NCBI GenBank assembly: GCA_016927095.1
Contig: JAFGNI010000641.1
Span: forward strand, 1-12,075
Reading direction: 5' to 3'
DNA length: 12,075 nucleotides
Source of the DNA: Anaerolineae bacterium
Lineage (GTDB): Bacteria > Chloroflexota > Anaerolineae > B4-G1 > SLSP01
A program made the translations under genes and the position numbers. The notes below the pieces were generated by a model. It did no database searches, had not been told where the DNA came from, and saw only the letters and a list, made by a program, of their open reading frames with translations. Shown piece by piece: positions 1-7,615 of this stretch. The stretch's first letter is position 1; every line of letters begins with the position of its first letter.

Positions 1-2100
1 GACACCGATCTTCTCCAGCCAGGGCTCGGTGTAACGACAGGTCGGGAAATTGCTGCAGCCGATGAACTTACCGTAACGGCCCCAGCGTATGATCAACTGG
101 CCATCCTCGCACTTGGGACAGGCACGGCCCACGTACTCCACCTGCTCCATCTTCGGGATCGCCTCGTCGGCGCGTTGCAGGGTCTTCGCGAAGGGCCAGT
201 AGAACGCGTGCATCAGCCCGACCCAATCCCGATCACCACTGGCTACCTCGTCCAGCTCGGACTCCATCTCGGCGGTGAAGTCCACATTGATCAGGTCGGG
301 GAAGTGCTCAACGAGCAGATCGTTGACCAGAATGCCGGTCTCTGTCGGCTCCAAGCTGCGGCGGCGCGGGTGGACGTAGCCACGCTGGCGCAGGGTGGTC
401 AGGATACTGGCATAGGTCGAAGGACGACCAATCCCGTATTCCTCAAGGGCTCGAATCAGCGTGGCGTCGCTGTAGCGCGGTGGCGGCTGGGTAAAGTGCT
501 GCTCCGGCAGCAGACGGATCAGATCCAGAAGCTGACCAACCTTGAGGATCGGGATCTGCTGGCTGCGCTCCTCCGCGGCATCATCCGATCTCGTCTCCTC
601 GTAGACCACGAGGAATCCTGGAAAGCGCAACGTCGAACCCGAGGCACGGAAGAGATAGGGTCGCTCGTCCGCCGCACCGGCTTTGACGTCCACCTGGATC
701 GTGTCGTAGACGGCGGGCTTCATCTGACTTGCCATGAAACGCCGCCAGATCAGGTCGTAGAGACGGAACTGGTCCCGGCTCAAATGTCGCTTGATTGCGT
801 CGGGCGTACGACCAATGCCTGTCGGGCGAATCGCCTCGTGCGCCTCCTGAGCGGACTTGGACCGTGTCTTGTAAACAGGGGCCTTAGCGGGCAGGAACTC
901 TGGGCCGTAACGCTTCGAGATATAGGCCCGAGCCTCCGCTTGCGCCTGCTCAGAGACGTTGGTGCTGTCGGTTCGCATGTAGGTGATCAGACCCTCGGTG
1001 TCGCCGTCGCCCAGGTCAATGCCTTCGTACAGCTGCTGCGCAATCCGCATCGTCTTCCGTGCCGAGAAGCGCAGCTTGCTGGAGGCTTCCTGCTGCATCG
1101 CGCTCGTCGTGTAGGGTGGTGATGGACGTCGCGAGCGTTTGCCTTCTTTGACCTTGGACACGACATGGGTAGCTCTCTCCAGATCGTCCAAGATCGGTGT
1201 GACATCGCCCTCAGACTTGAGATCGACCTTCTCGCCGCGAATGCGCCACAAAGTCGCGATGAAGGTAGGGCGCGGATCCTTTCCGGCGGAGTCGTCCGAA
1301 GCGAGCTCGGCGTCCAGAGACCAATACTCCTCAGGCACGAACTGGTCGATCTCGCGCTCACGCTCCACGACCAGGCGCAGCGCCACAGACTGGACACGAC
1401 CTGCAGACAGCCGACTACGCACCTTCCGCCAGAGCAAAGGGCTCAGCTTGTAGCCCACCAGCCTGTCTAGAATGCGGCGAGCCTGCTGGGCATCGACAAG
1501 GTCCATATTGATGGACCGGGGATGCGCGAAGGCCTCATCGATCGCCGGTTTCGTAATCTCGTGGAAAACCACACGCCGGGTCTGATCCGCGTCCAGACCC
1601 AGCTCATCGTAGAGATGCCAGGCGATCGCCTCGCCCTCCCGGTCTAGGTCGGTAGCGAGGTAGACCTCGGCGGACTTCTCGGCGGCAGCCTTCAGTTCCT
1701 TAAGCACGTCGCGCTTCTCATTCGGAACGCGATAGCGAGGCTCAAAGTCGTTCTCGACATCCACTGAGAGTTTGGATCGCAGAAGGTCCCGGATGTGACC
1801 CACAGAGGCCTTCACCATGTATCCTCTACCCAAGAAGCGACCTACCGTGCGCGCCTTTGTGGGCGACTCCACGATTACAAGCTTGCCAGTAGGCCTGGGC
1901 GGCTCCGGCGCTGGAGGGCGCTCTATGCCCTCGTGCATCGGCGTCTCACCCATCCGGAACATCTTCGTGCCGCACACAGCGCAGCGTCCTTGCGTCGCTG
2001 GCTGCCCCCGTTTCGTAAAAACGGCTTTCGGCTCCGTGAGCTCTCGCATCTCACGGCACTTTACACAATAGGCTTCCATACTTGGCGCTTCGTTTGTCAT
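1..2100 (-). CDS. topA: DNA topoisomerase I (type IA) with N-terminal zinc ribbon, 3' end cut by window edge
   Basis: This enzyme relaxes negatively supercoiled DNA by cutting and rejoining one strand through a 5'-phosphotyrosine. Reading from the ATG at 2100 gives 700 uninterrupted codons to the window edge. Residues about 9-51 form a small zinc ribbon (C12, C15, C40, C43) resembling DUF5679, an unusual addition to TopA. The Toprim domain starts at K73 (VIVESPTKA, E78) and has the metal-binding DLDRE at 151-155. The catalytic tyrosine is Y374 in LITYMRTDS. A C-terminal topoisomerase zinc finger (C661, C664, C682, C688) lies near the edge, so more fingers may follow outside. GGAAGG precedes the ATG at 2100. 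An in-frame ATG at 2112 overlaps that ribosome binding site, and the ATG at 2079 would still keep the zinc ribbon. A promoter and hairpin lie upstream. The family is certain; the exact start is less so. Confidence 0.96.
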   Translation of the reverse strand, partial: MTNEAPSMEAYCVKCREMRELTEPKAVFTKRGQPATQGRCAVCGTKMFRMGETPMHEGIERPPAPEPPRPTGKLVIVESPTKARTVGRFLGRGYMVKASVGHIRDLLRSKLSVDVENDFEPRYRVPNEKRDVLKELKAAAEKSAEVYLATDLDREGEAIAWHLYDELGLDADQTRRVVFHEITKPAIDEAFAHPRSINMDLVDAQQARRILDRLVGYKLSPLLWRKVRSRLSAGRVQSVALRLVVEREREIDQFVPEEYWSLDAELASDDSAGKDPRPTFIATLWRIRGEKVDLKSEGDVTPILDDLERATHVVSKVKEGKRSRRPSPPYTTSAMQQEASSKLRFSARKTMRIAQQLYEGIDLGDGDTEGLITYMRTDSTNVSEQAQAEARAYISKRYGPEFLPAKAPVYKTRSKSAQEAHEAIRPTGIGRTPDAIKRHLSRDQFRLYDLIWRRFMASQMKPAVYDTIQVDVKAGAADERPYLFRASGSTLRFPGFLVVYEETRSDDAAEERSQQIPILKVGQLLDLIRLLPEQHFTQPPPRYSDATLIRALEEYGIGRPSTYASILTTLRQRGYVHPRRRSLEPTETGILVNDLLVEHFPDLINVDFTAEMESELDEVASGDRDWVGLMHAFYWPFAKTLQRADEAIPKMEQVEYVGRACPKCEDGQLIIRWGRYGKFIGCSNFPTCRYTEPWLEKIGV

Positions 2101-2173
2101 ACACCTTCCCATCTCTAGACGCGGAGTAACGCTGGCCATACCGGCTAACCCGGCGGTCCCCTAGACAATTGCG

Positions 2174-2200
2174 CCCGGAAGTGACAAGTTCACCTCCGGG
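2174..2200 (-). promoter_or_regulatory. Stem-loop in the topA 5' leader
   Basis: An inverted repeat has arms 2174-2184 and 2190-2200 around a 5-nt loop. As minus-strand RNA it pairs over 11 bp with a single G-U wobble; on the plus strand the same position is an A-C mismatch, so the structure fits minus-strand RNA better. It lies between the putative topA promoter and the topA start. No U-run follows, so a classical intrinsic terminator is unlikely. A leader regulatory or mRNA-stabilising hairpin is possible, as is a U-less terminator for the upstream operon. Confidence 0.5.
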
Positions 2201-2233
2201 TGCAAGGTTACTTACGCAACTCGACCGCCACGA

Positions 2234-2261
2234 ATCATAACGGATGTGCCCAAGCTGTCAA
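2234..2261 (-). promoter_or_regulatory. Sigma70-type promoter for topA
   Basis: On the minus strand TTGACA (2261-2256) is followed after 16 bp by TATGAT (2239-2234), a perfect -35 and a one-mismatch -10. Transcription would begin near 2227, giving topA a leader of about 125 nt and its own promoter, separate from the dprA and guanylyltransferase genes upstream. The rest of the 2101-2311 gap holds the leader hairpin, a small GC-rich CCGG-loop-CCGG repeat around 2142-2154, and no gene. Confidence 0.7.
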
Positions 2262-2311
2262 GTTGGCCTAGATGTATCGCGGCTGGGAGAGTCTGCGATG
2301 TGCCGGTTCAG

Positions 2312-3394
2312 CTACAGGAGCTCATCCCGCTTGTTCGCCCGCAGCCAGTTTACGACGTCGCGCACACGTTGCGACATATCGCGACGCGTGATAAGCACAG
2401 CGTCCGGCGTATCAACCACGATCAGATCGTCCAGGCCAATGGTGACGACAAACCGCTCGCCCTGGGAGACAACCATGGTCTTCTCGGTCTCAATCGCGAG
2501 CACATCGCCAAGCAAAGCGTTGCCGGCATCATCGGTATCGTAGATTCCCATGACGGATGACCACGTGCCGATATCGGACCACCCGATCTCCACCGGGATG
2601 GCCGCGACCCGTTCGGCGCGCTCCATTATCCCGTAGTCGATCGTCTCTTTCTGCAGCGTGGGCCAGAGCTCTGCGATACGGGATTTGTACTCTATCGTAC
2701 CCCAGACACTATCGAGGTCTCTCAGGACCTGGCTGAGTTCGGGCATCCATATGCCAATCTCCTCCAAGATGCGATCCGCTCGCCAGATGAACATGCCACT
2801 GTTCCAAGCGTAGGTGCCGGCCTCAAGAAATTGTTGTGCGCGCTCGCGGTCCGGCTTCTCGGTAAACGCCGCAGCCTGGTAGACTGACAACGCGCTGTCT
2901 ACGTCCAGTTTGTCTCCCATAGCAATGTAGCCATACCCGGTGGCAGGGTAAGCCGGCGTGATCCCTAAGGTCACGAGATAGCCTTGCTGGGCCACGGTCG
3001 TGGCAGCACTGAGGCCCTGACCGAAGGCATCGACGTCCTCGATGTGATGGTCCGCGGTGACAACTGCAACCACAGCGTCGGGGTCGAGATTGCGAATATG
3101 GAGCGACCCCAGCCCAATACACGAGGCCGTACCCCTGCCCAAGGGCTCCACAATGAAGTTCTCGCGAGGTAGGTGCGGGTACTGCGCGGCCAACGCCTCA
3201 ACCTGATCGGCTGCCGTGACCACAAAGATGCGCTCCAACCGCAGCGACGGGAGCAGACGATCCACAGCAGCCTGGAAGAGCGTACGGTTACCAACCAGGC
3301 TCAGGGTCTGCTTGGGATGGTTTTGCCGGCTCAGGGGCCAGAGGCGAGTGCCGCCGCCGCCCGCCATTATCAACGCGTACAAATGCTCGATCAT
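2312..3394 (-). CDS. manC: Mannose-1-phosphate guanylyltransferase
   Basis: The enzyme makes GDP-mannose from mannose 1-phosphate and GTP in the cytoplasm, supplying mannosyl and derived residues for glycans, exopolysaccharide or compatible solutes. The 360-residue protein is a sugar nucleotidyltransferase: a GGGGTRLWPLSR loop with PKQ at residues 12-29, EPLGRGTA near 83-90, DHHIED at 115-120, FTEKPD at 178-183, WNSGMFIW at 197-204 and GWSDIGTW at 271-278, all typical of GDP-mannose pyrophosphorylases of the ManC type. It lacks the C-terminal cupin (phosphomannose isomerase) domain of the roughly 470-residue bifunctional forms. AGGAGCGG precedes the ATG. The gene begins 8 bp after the dprA stop, and its ribosome binding site lies in that junction, so the two are probably cotranscribed and perhaps translationally coupled. 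Its place between dprA and topA is unusual. Confidence 0.9.
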   Translation of the reverse strand: MIEHLYALIMAGGGGTRLWPLSRQNHPKQTLSLVGNRTLFQAAVDRLLPSLRLERIFVVTAADQVEALAAQYPHLPRENFIVEPLGRGTASCIGLGSLHIRNLDPDAVVAVVTADHHIEDVDAFGQGLSAATTVAQQGYLVTLGITPAYPATGYGYIAMGDKLDVDSALSVYQAAAFTEKPDRERAQQFLEAGTYAWNSGMFIWRADRILEEIGIWMPELSQVLRDLDSVWGTIEYKSRIAELWPTLQKETIDYGIMERAERVAAIPVEIGWSDIGTWSSVMGIYDTDDAGNALLGDVLAIETEKTMVVSQGERFVVTIGLDDLIVVDTPDAVLITRRDMSQRVRDVVNWLRANKRDELL

Positions 3395-3402
3395 ATCCGC
3401 TC

Positions 3403-4512
3403 CTACACATCATAGGCTACGCGGGGTTCATAAGCCCGCACATATTGGAGAGAACCCACCTGGCGGACCATGCCCTTGAGTTCCATCATAATCAGGGTGC
3501 TGCTGACAACCTCAACCGGAATGCCCGAGGCGCGCACAAGAATGTCTAGGTGACGCGGCTCCGCAGAGAGTGTCTCGAAGAGCGCGGCCTCGACGGGGTT
3601 CTCCGGCAGAGCCAGGCGTGCCGCCTGCTTCTCAGGAACTTGGTCGAGGTGGAGGACCTCCAGCACATCTCGCGCCTCGGTGAGCACGTGAGCACCATCG
3701 CGAAGGAGCCGGTTGCAGCCGGCCGATCCTAGACTGAGAATGCTGCCCGGGACGGCAAAGACCTCGCGCCCCTGGTCGAGCGCGAAGTCGGCAGTGATTA
3801 GGGCCCCGCTGCGCAGCCCCGCCTCGACGACGATGGTGCCCAGGCTTAAGCCGCTGATGATGCGGTTGCGCGGCGGGAAGTTAGACGCCTCAGGCTTGGT
3901 GCCAAGGGGATAGTCGCTGATGATCGCGCCGCTCTCGGCGATGGCCCGAGCCAGGCCTCGATGTTCGGCAGGGTAGATCGTGTCAAGACCAGACCCCAGC
4001 ACAGCGATCGTGCGTCCGCCGGCTTCGAGTGCGGCCTTGTGAGCGATACCATCCACTCCCCGCGCCAACCCGCTGATCACAGTCACACCACTGCGAGCGA
4101 GCTCCTCCCCTAGCCGCCGCGCGACTTCGCGACCGTAGGCCGTGGCCTTGCGCGTACCGACCATCGCGACAGACCACTCATCCTCCGGTGTGATCTCCCC
4201 CCGGACATAGAGCACCGGCGGAGGATCGGGGATCTGAGCCAGAAGTGCCGGATACTCTGGGCTCTCCCAGGTAAGGGCGTGAACGCCGGCACTCTCCAGG
4301 TCCGCCACCAGCTGGTCGAGGTTCGTTGCCCGGCGTACGCGCAGGAAGTTGCCCATAGCGCGCTGGTTCATATCGAGAGCGCGAAGGTCCGACTCGGAGG
4401 CGCTCCACGCGGACTTCACATCACCGAAAGCGTGGATGAGAGCGCGAAGTCGCACGGGTCCGATGCCCCGCACGAGATTGAAGCCCAGCCAATAGCGCAG
4501 GTTGTCATCCAT
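3403..4512 (-). CDS. dprA: DNA-processing protein DprA (Smf)
   Basis: DprA binds incoming single-stranded DNA and loads RecA during natural transformation; it is also widespread in bacteria not known to be competent. Numbered from the ATG at 4512 the protein has 369 residues. An N-terminal helical helix-hairpin-helix/SAM-like region (about 1-75, with GIGPVRLR near 17-24) is followed by the Rossmann-like DNA-binding domain (about 85-290). That domain contains GTRKATAYG, SGLARGVDGIAH, LGSGLDTIYP, FPPRNRIISGLS and SGALITADFALDQGR. A C-terminal winged helix (about 305-360) completes the full-length architecture. A GTG two codons upstream (4518) is also possible, but GGGAG is better spaced (9 nt) for the ATG. 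It lies about 100 bp after rimM and 8 bp before the guanylyltransferase gene. No other competence genes are in the window. Confidence 0.94.
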   Translation of the reverse strand: MDDNLRYWLGFNLVRGIGPVRLRALIHAFGDVKSAWSASESDLRALDMNQRAMGNFLRVRRATNLDQLVADLESAGVHALTWESPEYPALLAQIPDPPPVLYVRGEITPEDEWSVAMVGTRKATAYGREVARRLGEELARSGVTVISGLARGVDGIAHKAALEAGGRTIAVLGSGLDTIYPAEHRGLARAIAESGAIISDYPLGTKPEASNFPPRNRIISGLSLGTIVVEAGLRSGALITADFALDQGREVFAVPGSILSLGSAGCNRLLRDGAHVLTEARDVLEVLHLDQVPEKQAARLALPENPVEAALFETLSAEPRHLDILVRASGIPVEVVSSTLIMMELKGMVRQVGSLQYVRAYEPRVAYDV

Positions 4513-4612
4513 GTGCACCCACTCCCTGGCATGCAGCCATTCGTAGTGGGGATTCAGCAGAAGGGATTCGTGGCCCCGATCCGGTCTGATCCCACACTGA
4601 ACGATCGAGAGG

Positions 4613-5158
4613 TCAGCGGCCCTGGATTAGGCCGGGAAGCAGGCGTACGGTGACCTGTCCCCCCTCGAGGTCACAGTCCACGATGACATCTTCGATGACC
4701 GGGATCAGTACCTCCCCCAACGGCCCGTGGACAATGAAGACGTCATTGGCATCAGGCGCTGTGAAGACCTCCGCGATCTCGCCAAGCTGCTCGCCGTCCT
4801 CAGTGACAACGACCAGACCTTCAAGCTGATACTCGTAGTACTCGTCCTCATCAAGAGGTATGGCGTCCTCAAGCGCGACATAGAGAAACTCATCGCGCAG
4901 CGCATCGGCAGCATTCCTGGTCTCATAGCCCTGCAGCAGGATCAAGGCAAGATCCTTGTGCATCCGCGCGCTAAGTACAGCATGAGGTTGGTAGGCGTCC
5001 CCCACATAGAGCGTTTTCAGTTCAGCCAGATGCTCGGGATGCGCAGTGAGAAGTTCCACGCGCAACTCGCCCCGCACACCGTGGGGGCGCAACACACGGC
5101 CTATGGCCAAGTAACGGGGCTCAGGTTGCAGTTTTCGCATGCCTGAGCCCCGAGACAT
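4613..5158 (-). CDS. rimM: Ribosome maturation factor RimM
   Basis: RimM assists assembly of the 30S head by binding S19 and 16S rRNA. The roughly 181-residue product has the two expected beta-barrel domains. The N-terminal domain carries the signature GRVLRPHGVRGELRV at about 20-34. The PRC-barrel domain starts near residue 103 (EYYEYQLEGL), with DANDVFIV and GEVLIPVIEDVI. Length is normal. The start is uncertain: TTG at 5161, ATG at 5158 and ATG at 5140 are in frame, and none has a strong ribosome binding site; the 5140 ATG would still keep the whole first domain. The gene follows khpA by about 30 bp and fits the ffh-rpsP-khpA-rimM order. trmD, the usual next gene, is absent; about 100 bp of gene-free sequence separates rimM from dprA. 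Confidence 0.94.
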   Translation of the reverse strand: MSRGSGMRKLQPEPRYLAIGRVLRPHGVRGELRVELLTAHPEHLAELKTLYVGDAYQPHAVLSARMHKDLALILLQGYETRNAADALRDEFLYVALEDAIPLDEDEYYEYQLEGLVVVTEDGEQLGEIAEVFTAPDANDVFIVHGPLGEVLIPVIEDVIVDCDLEGGQVTVRLLPGLIQGR

Positions 5159-5185
5159 CAATTTGTGAGGCCAGAACGGCCATTG

Positions 5186-5422
5186 CTAGACAATCTCCAA
5201 GGTGACCTTCTTCCCCATCTTCGCACCCAGAACTCGGGCGAGGGAGCGCATCGCATTGATTGTCCGGCCCTGGCGCCCAATCATCCGGCCCATGTCTTCG
5301 GGCGCTACACGCAGTTCCAGCACGATTGAAGTTTCCCCCTCGATCTCCGAAAGGCTCACAGCATCAGGCTCATCGGCCAGAGCCTTCACCATGTATTCGA
5401 CGAGATCTTTAACCCTAGACAT
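5186..5422 (-). CDS. khpA: KH-domain RNA-binding protein KhpA (YlqC family)
   Basis: The 78-residue protein is a single KH domain of the KhpA/YlqC family, which in Gram-positive bacteria forms a complex with KhpB and binds RNAs affecting cell elongation and division. The nucleic-acid-binding GxxG loop is GRQG at 49-52 within MIGRQGRTINAMRSL, and the C-terminal LGAKMGKKVTLEIV strand is typical. Length matches the family. The ATG at 5422 is chosen because AAGGAGGT lies 5-6 nt upstream; an earlier in-frame ATG would add 11 residues not seen in the family and would place this Shine-Dalgarno sequence inside the coding region. It sits between rpsP and rimM, the common arrangement, where it may help couple ribosome assembly with RNA metabolism. 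Confidence 0.95.
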   Translation of the reverse strand: MSRVKDLVEYMVKALADEPDAVSLSEIEGETSIVLELRVAPEDMGRMIGRQGRTINAMRSLARVLGAKMGKKVTLEIV

Positions 5423-5618
5423 CGCGCCACCTCCTTGGGACATGGATAGAAACAAGCACGAATAGGAAGAGCAACTCCCTATGGCATCTTAACGCTAAGC
5501 TTAAAGAGCCTTGAGCTAGAACCTGGGTTGCCGGAAGCCAGCAGTTACCTCACCACATGCCTCCAGAGCGACCCAGGGCCAAGTCCGGACGTCCACGAAA
5601 GAGGGAGCGTGCCAACTT

Positions 5619-6107
5619 CTAGCCTTCTTCCGGCTCCTCAGTCTCGTCTACCTCAGCTTCCGCCACCTCAGTCTCGCCGACCTCGGCCTCATCGACCTCA
5701 GGCACATCCACGACCTCTGGCTCGGATTCAGCAACCGCCTCAACCTCAGCTTCGGACACGGGTTCCGGCTCGGGTTCCGGCTCGGCCTCGACGGCGGCAG
5801 CCGCTGCAGCCTCTGACTCGGCTACCAATGCTGAGAGCGATTCCCCGGCCCGCAGCCTCTCAAAGCGTGCCATGGTGCCGTGTGTCGTAAAGATGCGGGC
5901 CACGGAGTCACTGGGCTGCGCACCGACGGACAACCAATGCAACGCACGTTCCTCGTCGATCCTCACCGTCTCAGGGTCCGTTCGTGGGTTGTAGAAGCCA
6001 ACCACCTCGACGAACTTCCCATCCCGTGGGGCCGACTTCTCAGCAACCACAATGCGGTAGCTGGGCTGCTTCTTGGCGCCCACTCGACGTAGTCTTATTC
6101 TAAGCAT
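5619..6107 (-). CDS. rpsP: 30S ribosomal protein S16 with long acidic C-terminal extension
   Basis: S16 is an essential 30S assembly protein that binds 16S rRNA. Residues 1-85 form the normal S16 fold (MLRIRLRRVGAKKQPSYRIV, then FVEVVGFYNPRTDP and HWLSVGAQPSDSVARI). About 75 more residues follow: an alanine run (100-106), an EP-repeat (109-115) and a low-complexity Glu/Val/Ala/Asp tail to residue 162. S16 is usually only 80-90 residues long, so the tail doubles the protein. It must be strongly acidic and probably disordered. Tandem copies of a 12-bp unit (5761-5772 and 5773-5784) encode the EP-repeat, suggesting growth by slippage. The start at 6107 has AGGAGG just upstream and gives the canonical N-terminus; the frame stays open further upstream, but that sequence has no S16 similarity. 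The core identity is certain; the role of the tail is unknown. Confidence 0.96.
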   Translation of the reverse strand: MLRIRLRRVGAKKQPSYRIVVAEKSAPRDGKFVEVVGFYNPRTDPETVRIDEERALHWLSVGAQPSDSVARIFTTHGTMARFERLRAGESLSALVAESEAAAAAAVEAEPEPEPEPVSEAEVEAVAESEPEVVDVPEVDEAEVGETEVAEAEVDETEEPEEG

Positions 6108-6148
6108 AAGCCTCCTAATTGTGTAGTTCGCTTTTTTACAGATCTTGT

Positions 6149-6175
6149 GTGGCTTGGAATGTCCGCGTAAGCCAC
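6149..6175 (-). promoter_or_regulatory. Possible leader hairpin upstream of rpsP
   Basis: Seven-base arms at 6149-6155 and 6169-6175 (GTGGCTT and AAGCCAC) are perfectly complementary around a 13-nt loop in the 118-bp ffh-rpsP gap. On the minus strand an A-run, not a U-run, follows, so this does not look like an intrinsic terminator. It could be an mRNA processing or leader structure. No promoter is clear in this gap. Confidence 0.25.
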
Positions 6176-6225
6176 GTTTCGGCAAACACGCACGCCTCTA
6201 CAGGAGCGCGGGCGTGACCTTGCTG

Positions 6226-7554
6226 CTATCCCAGGAGTCCCGACAACCCCCGCATCTTGCCCTGATTCAGCCGTTTGATCATGCGCTGCATCTGGCGATG
6301 CTGGGAGATCAGCTGGTTCACCTGCTGCACGGAAGTACCGCTTCCCGCCGCAACTCTACGCTTGCGACTCGCGTTCAGAATGCGCGGATCTTGGCGCTCC
6401 GCAGGGGTCATCGAGAGAATGATCGCCTCCACTGACTTTAGGCTCTCCTCGGTCTGTCCCTGATCGATCTCCACACCCCGCAGAGCGTTGCCCATCCCGG
6501 GTACCATGTTCAGGATCTCCTGAATCGGTCCCATCTTGCGGACCTGGCGCAGTTGCTGCAAGAAGTCCTGAAGGTCGAAGTCGCCCTTGCGGAGCTTCTT
6601 CTCCATCTTGGCAGCCTGCTCCGCATCAAAAGCCGTCTCCGCTCGTTCAATCAGCGAGAGTACGTCCCCCATACCCAGGATGCGCGACGCTAGACGGTCA
6701 GGATGGAAGACCTCCAGCGCATTGGGCTTCTCGCCCACGCCCAGGAACTTGATAGGGACACCCGTTACCGCGCGCATACTGATCGCGGCACCGCCGCGGG
6801 CATCGCCATCAATCTTGGTCAGAACCAGCCCTGTCAGTCCCACACGCTTGTGGAACCCCTCGGCGATGTTGACGGCTTCCTGACCGGTCATCGCGTCCGC
6901 CACAAGCAGGACCTCGACCGGGGACATCCGATCGCGGATCGCCTCGAGCTCGGCCATCATATCGTCATCGATCTGCAGACGCCCGGCGGTGTCGAGGATG
7001 ATGATATCGACGCCCTTCTGCCGGCCCATCTCTAGGCTGTTCTTGCAGATCTGCGGCGGATTCCTGTTGCCGGGCTCAGCGTAGACAGGAATGTCCAGCT
7101 GGCGCCCCAGAACCTCAAGCTGCGTGATCGCAGCCGGGCGGTAGATGTCCGCAGCGACCATCAGAGGATAGTGGCCCTGAGACCGCAGGTGCAACGCCAG
7201 CTTAGCAGCCATGGTGGTCTTGCCTGAACCCTGCAGCCCCACCAGCATGATCACGTACGGCGCGCGACCACGAAGATCCAGGCGCCCAGGGGCTCCCAGC
7301 GTCTCCACCAGTTCCTGGTGGACGATCTTGACTACCTGCTGCGCCGGATTGAGCGCCCGAGAGACCGCCTCCCCAACGGCTTTGTCCCTCACACGCTGGG
7401 TGAAGTCCTTGACGACACGGTAGTTGACGTCGGCTTCCAGCAAGGCAAGCCGGATCTCCCGGAGGACCGCCTTGACGTCTTCCTCACGCAAGACGCCGCG
7501 CTTGCCTAGCCGGTCGAAGATGTCCTGTAACTTGCTGCTTAGTGATTCAAACAT
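6226..7554 (-). CDS. ffh: Signal recognition particle protein Ffh (SRP54)
   Basis: Ffh binds signal sequences of nascent membrane and secreted proteins and, with 4.5S RNA and FtsY, delivers ribosomes to the Sec translocon. The 442-residue protein has the usual N domain (1-90), GTPase G domain (about 98-295) and methionine-rich M domain (about 325-435). Visible G motifs are GLQGSGKTT (106-114), DTAGR (188-192), TKIDGDARGG (246-255) and the closing loop ILGMGD (292-297). The M domain has GDFDLQDFLQQL, the RNA-binding SRKRRVAAGSG (396-406) and several methionines. Length is normal. The ATG at 7554 is preceded by GAAGGGC. It is the first gene of the minus-strand cluster, with a promoter about 40 bp upstream, and is divergent from the penicillin-binding protein gene. 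The 4.5S RNA gene was not found in the window. Confidence 0.97.
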   Translation of the reverse strand: MFESLSSKLQDIFDRLGKRGVLREEDVKAVLREIRLALLEADVNYRVVKDFTQRVRDKAVGEAVSRALNPAQQVVKIVHQELVETLGAPGRLDLRGRAPYVIMLVGLQGSGKTTMAAKLALHLRSQGHYPLMVAADIYRPAAITQLEVLGRQLDIPVYAEPGNRNPPQICKNSLEMGRQKGVDIIILDTAGRLQIDDDMMAELEAIRDRMSPVEVLLVADAMTGQEAVNIAEGFHKRVGLTGLVLTKIDGDARGGAAISMRAVTGVPIKFLGVGEKPNALEVFHPDRLASRILGMGDVLSLIERAETAFDAEQAAKMEKKLRKGDFDLQDFLQQLRQVRKMGPIQEILNMVPGMGNALRGVEIDQGQTEESLKSVEAIILSMTPAERQDPRILNASRKRRVAAGSGTSVQQVNQLISQHRQMQRMIKRLNQGKMRGLSGLLG

Positions 7555-7587
7555 AGCCCTTCAGTTTCGCTCGCAGTACTTCGGTAC

Positions 7588-7615
7588 ATTCTAAAGGATA
7601 ACACGGATTCGTCAA
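7588..7615 (-). promoter_or_regulatory. Sigma70-type promoter for the ffh cluster
   Basis: On the minus strand TTGACG (7615-7610) and TAGAAT (7593-7588) are separated by 16 bp, each one mismatch from consensus. The -10 lies 33 bp upstream of the ffh ATG, so a short leader with the GAAGGGC ribosome binding site would result. Together with the plus-strand promoter at 7688-7715 it makes 7555-7819 a divergent promoter region; nothing else was recognised there. Confidence 0.65.

Noticed and set aside
175..1122. Plus-strand open frame of 315 codons
   Set aside because: Antisense to the certain topA frame, with low-complexity Arg/Leu/Gly/Val-rich translation and no motif; a shadow of GC-rich coding sequence.
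2101..2112. Alternative topA start at the ATG at 2112
   Set aside because: In frame, but it would overlap the GGAAGG that serves the ATG at 2100; only four residues differ.
2101..2311. Possible tRNA or small RNA gene in the manC-topA gap
   Set aside because: No cloverleaf, T-loop or acceptor stem could be found; the visible hairpin and promoter explain the region better.
6108..6185. N-terminal extension of S16 by 26 codons
   Set aside because: The extension has no S16 similarity, and AGGAGG sits immediately before the ATG at 6107, which gives the canonical N-terminus.
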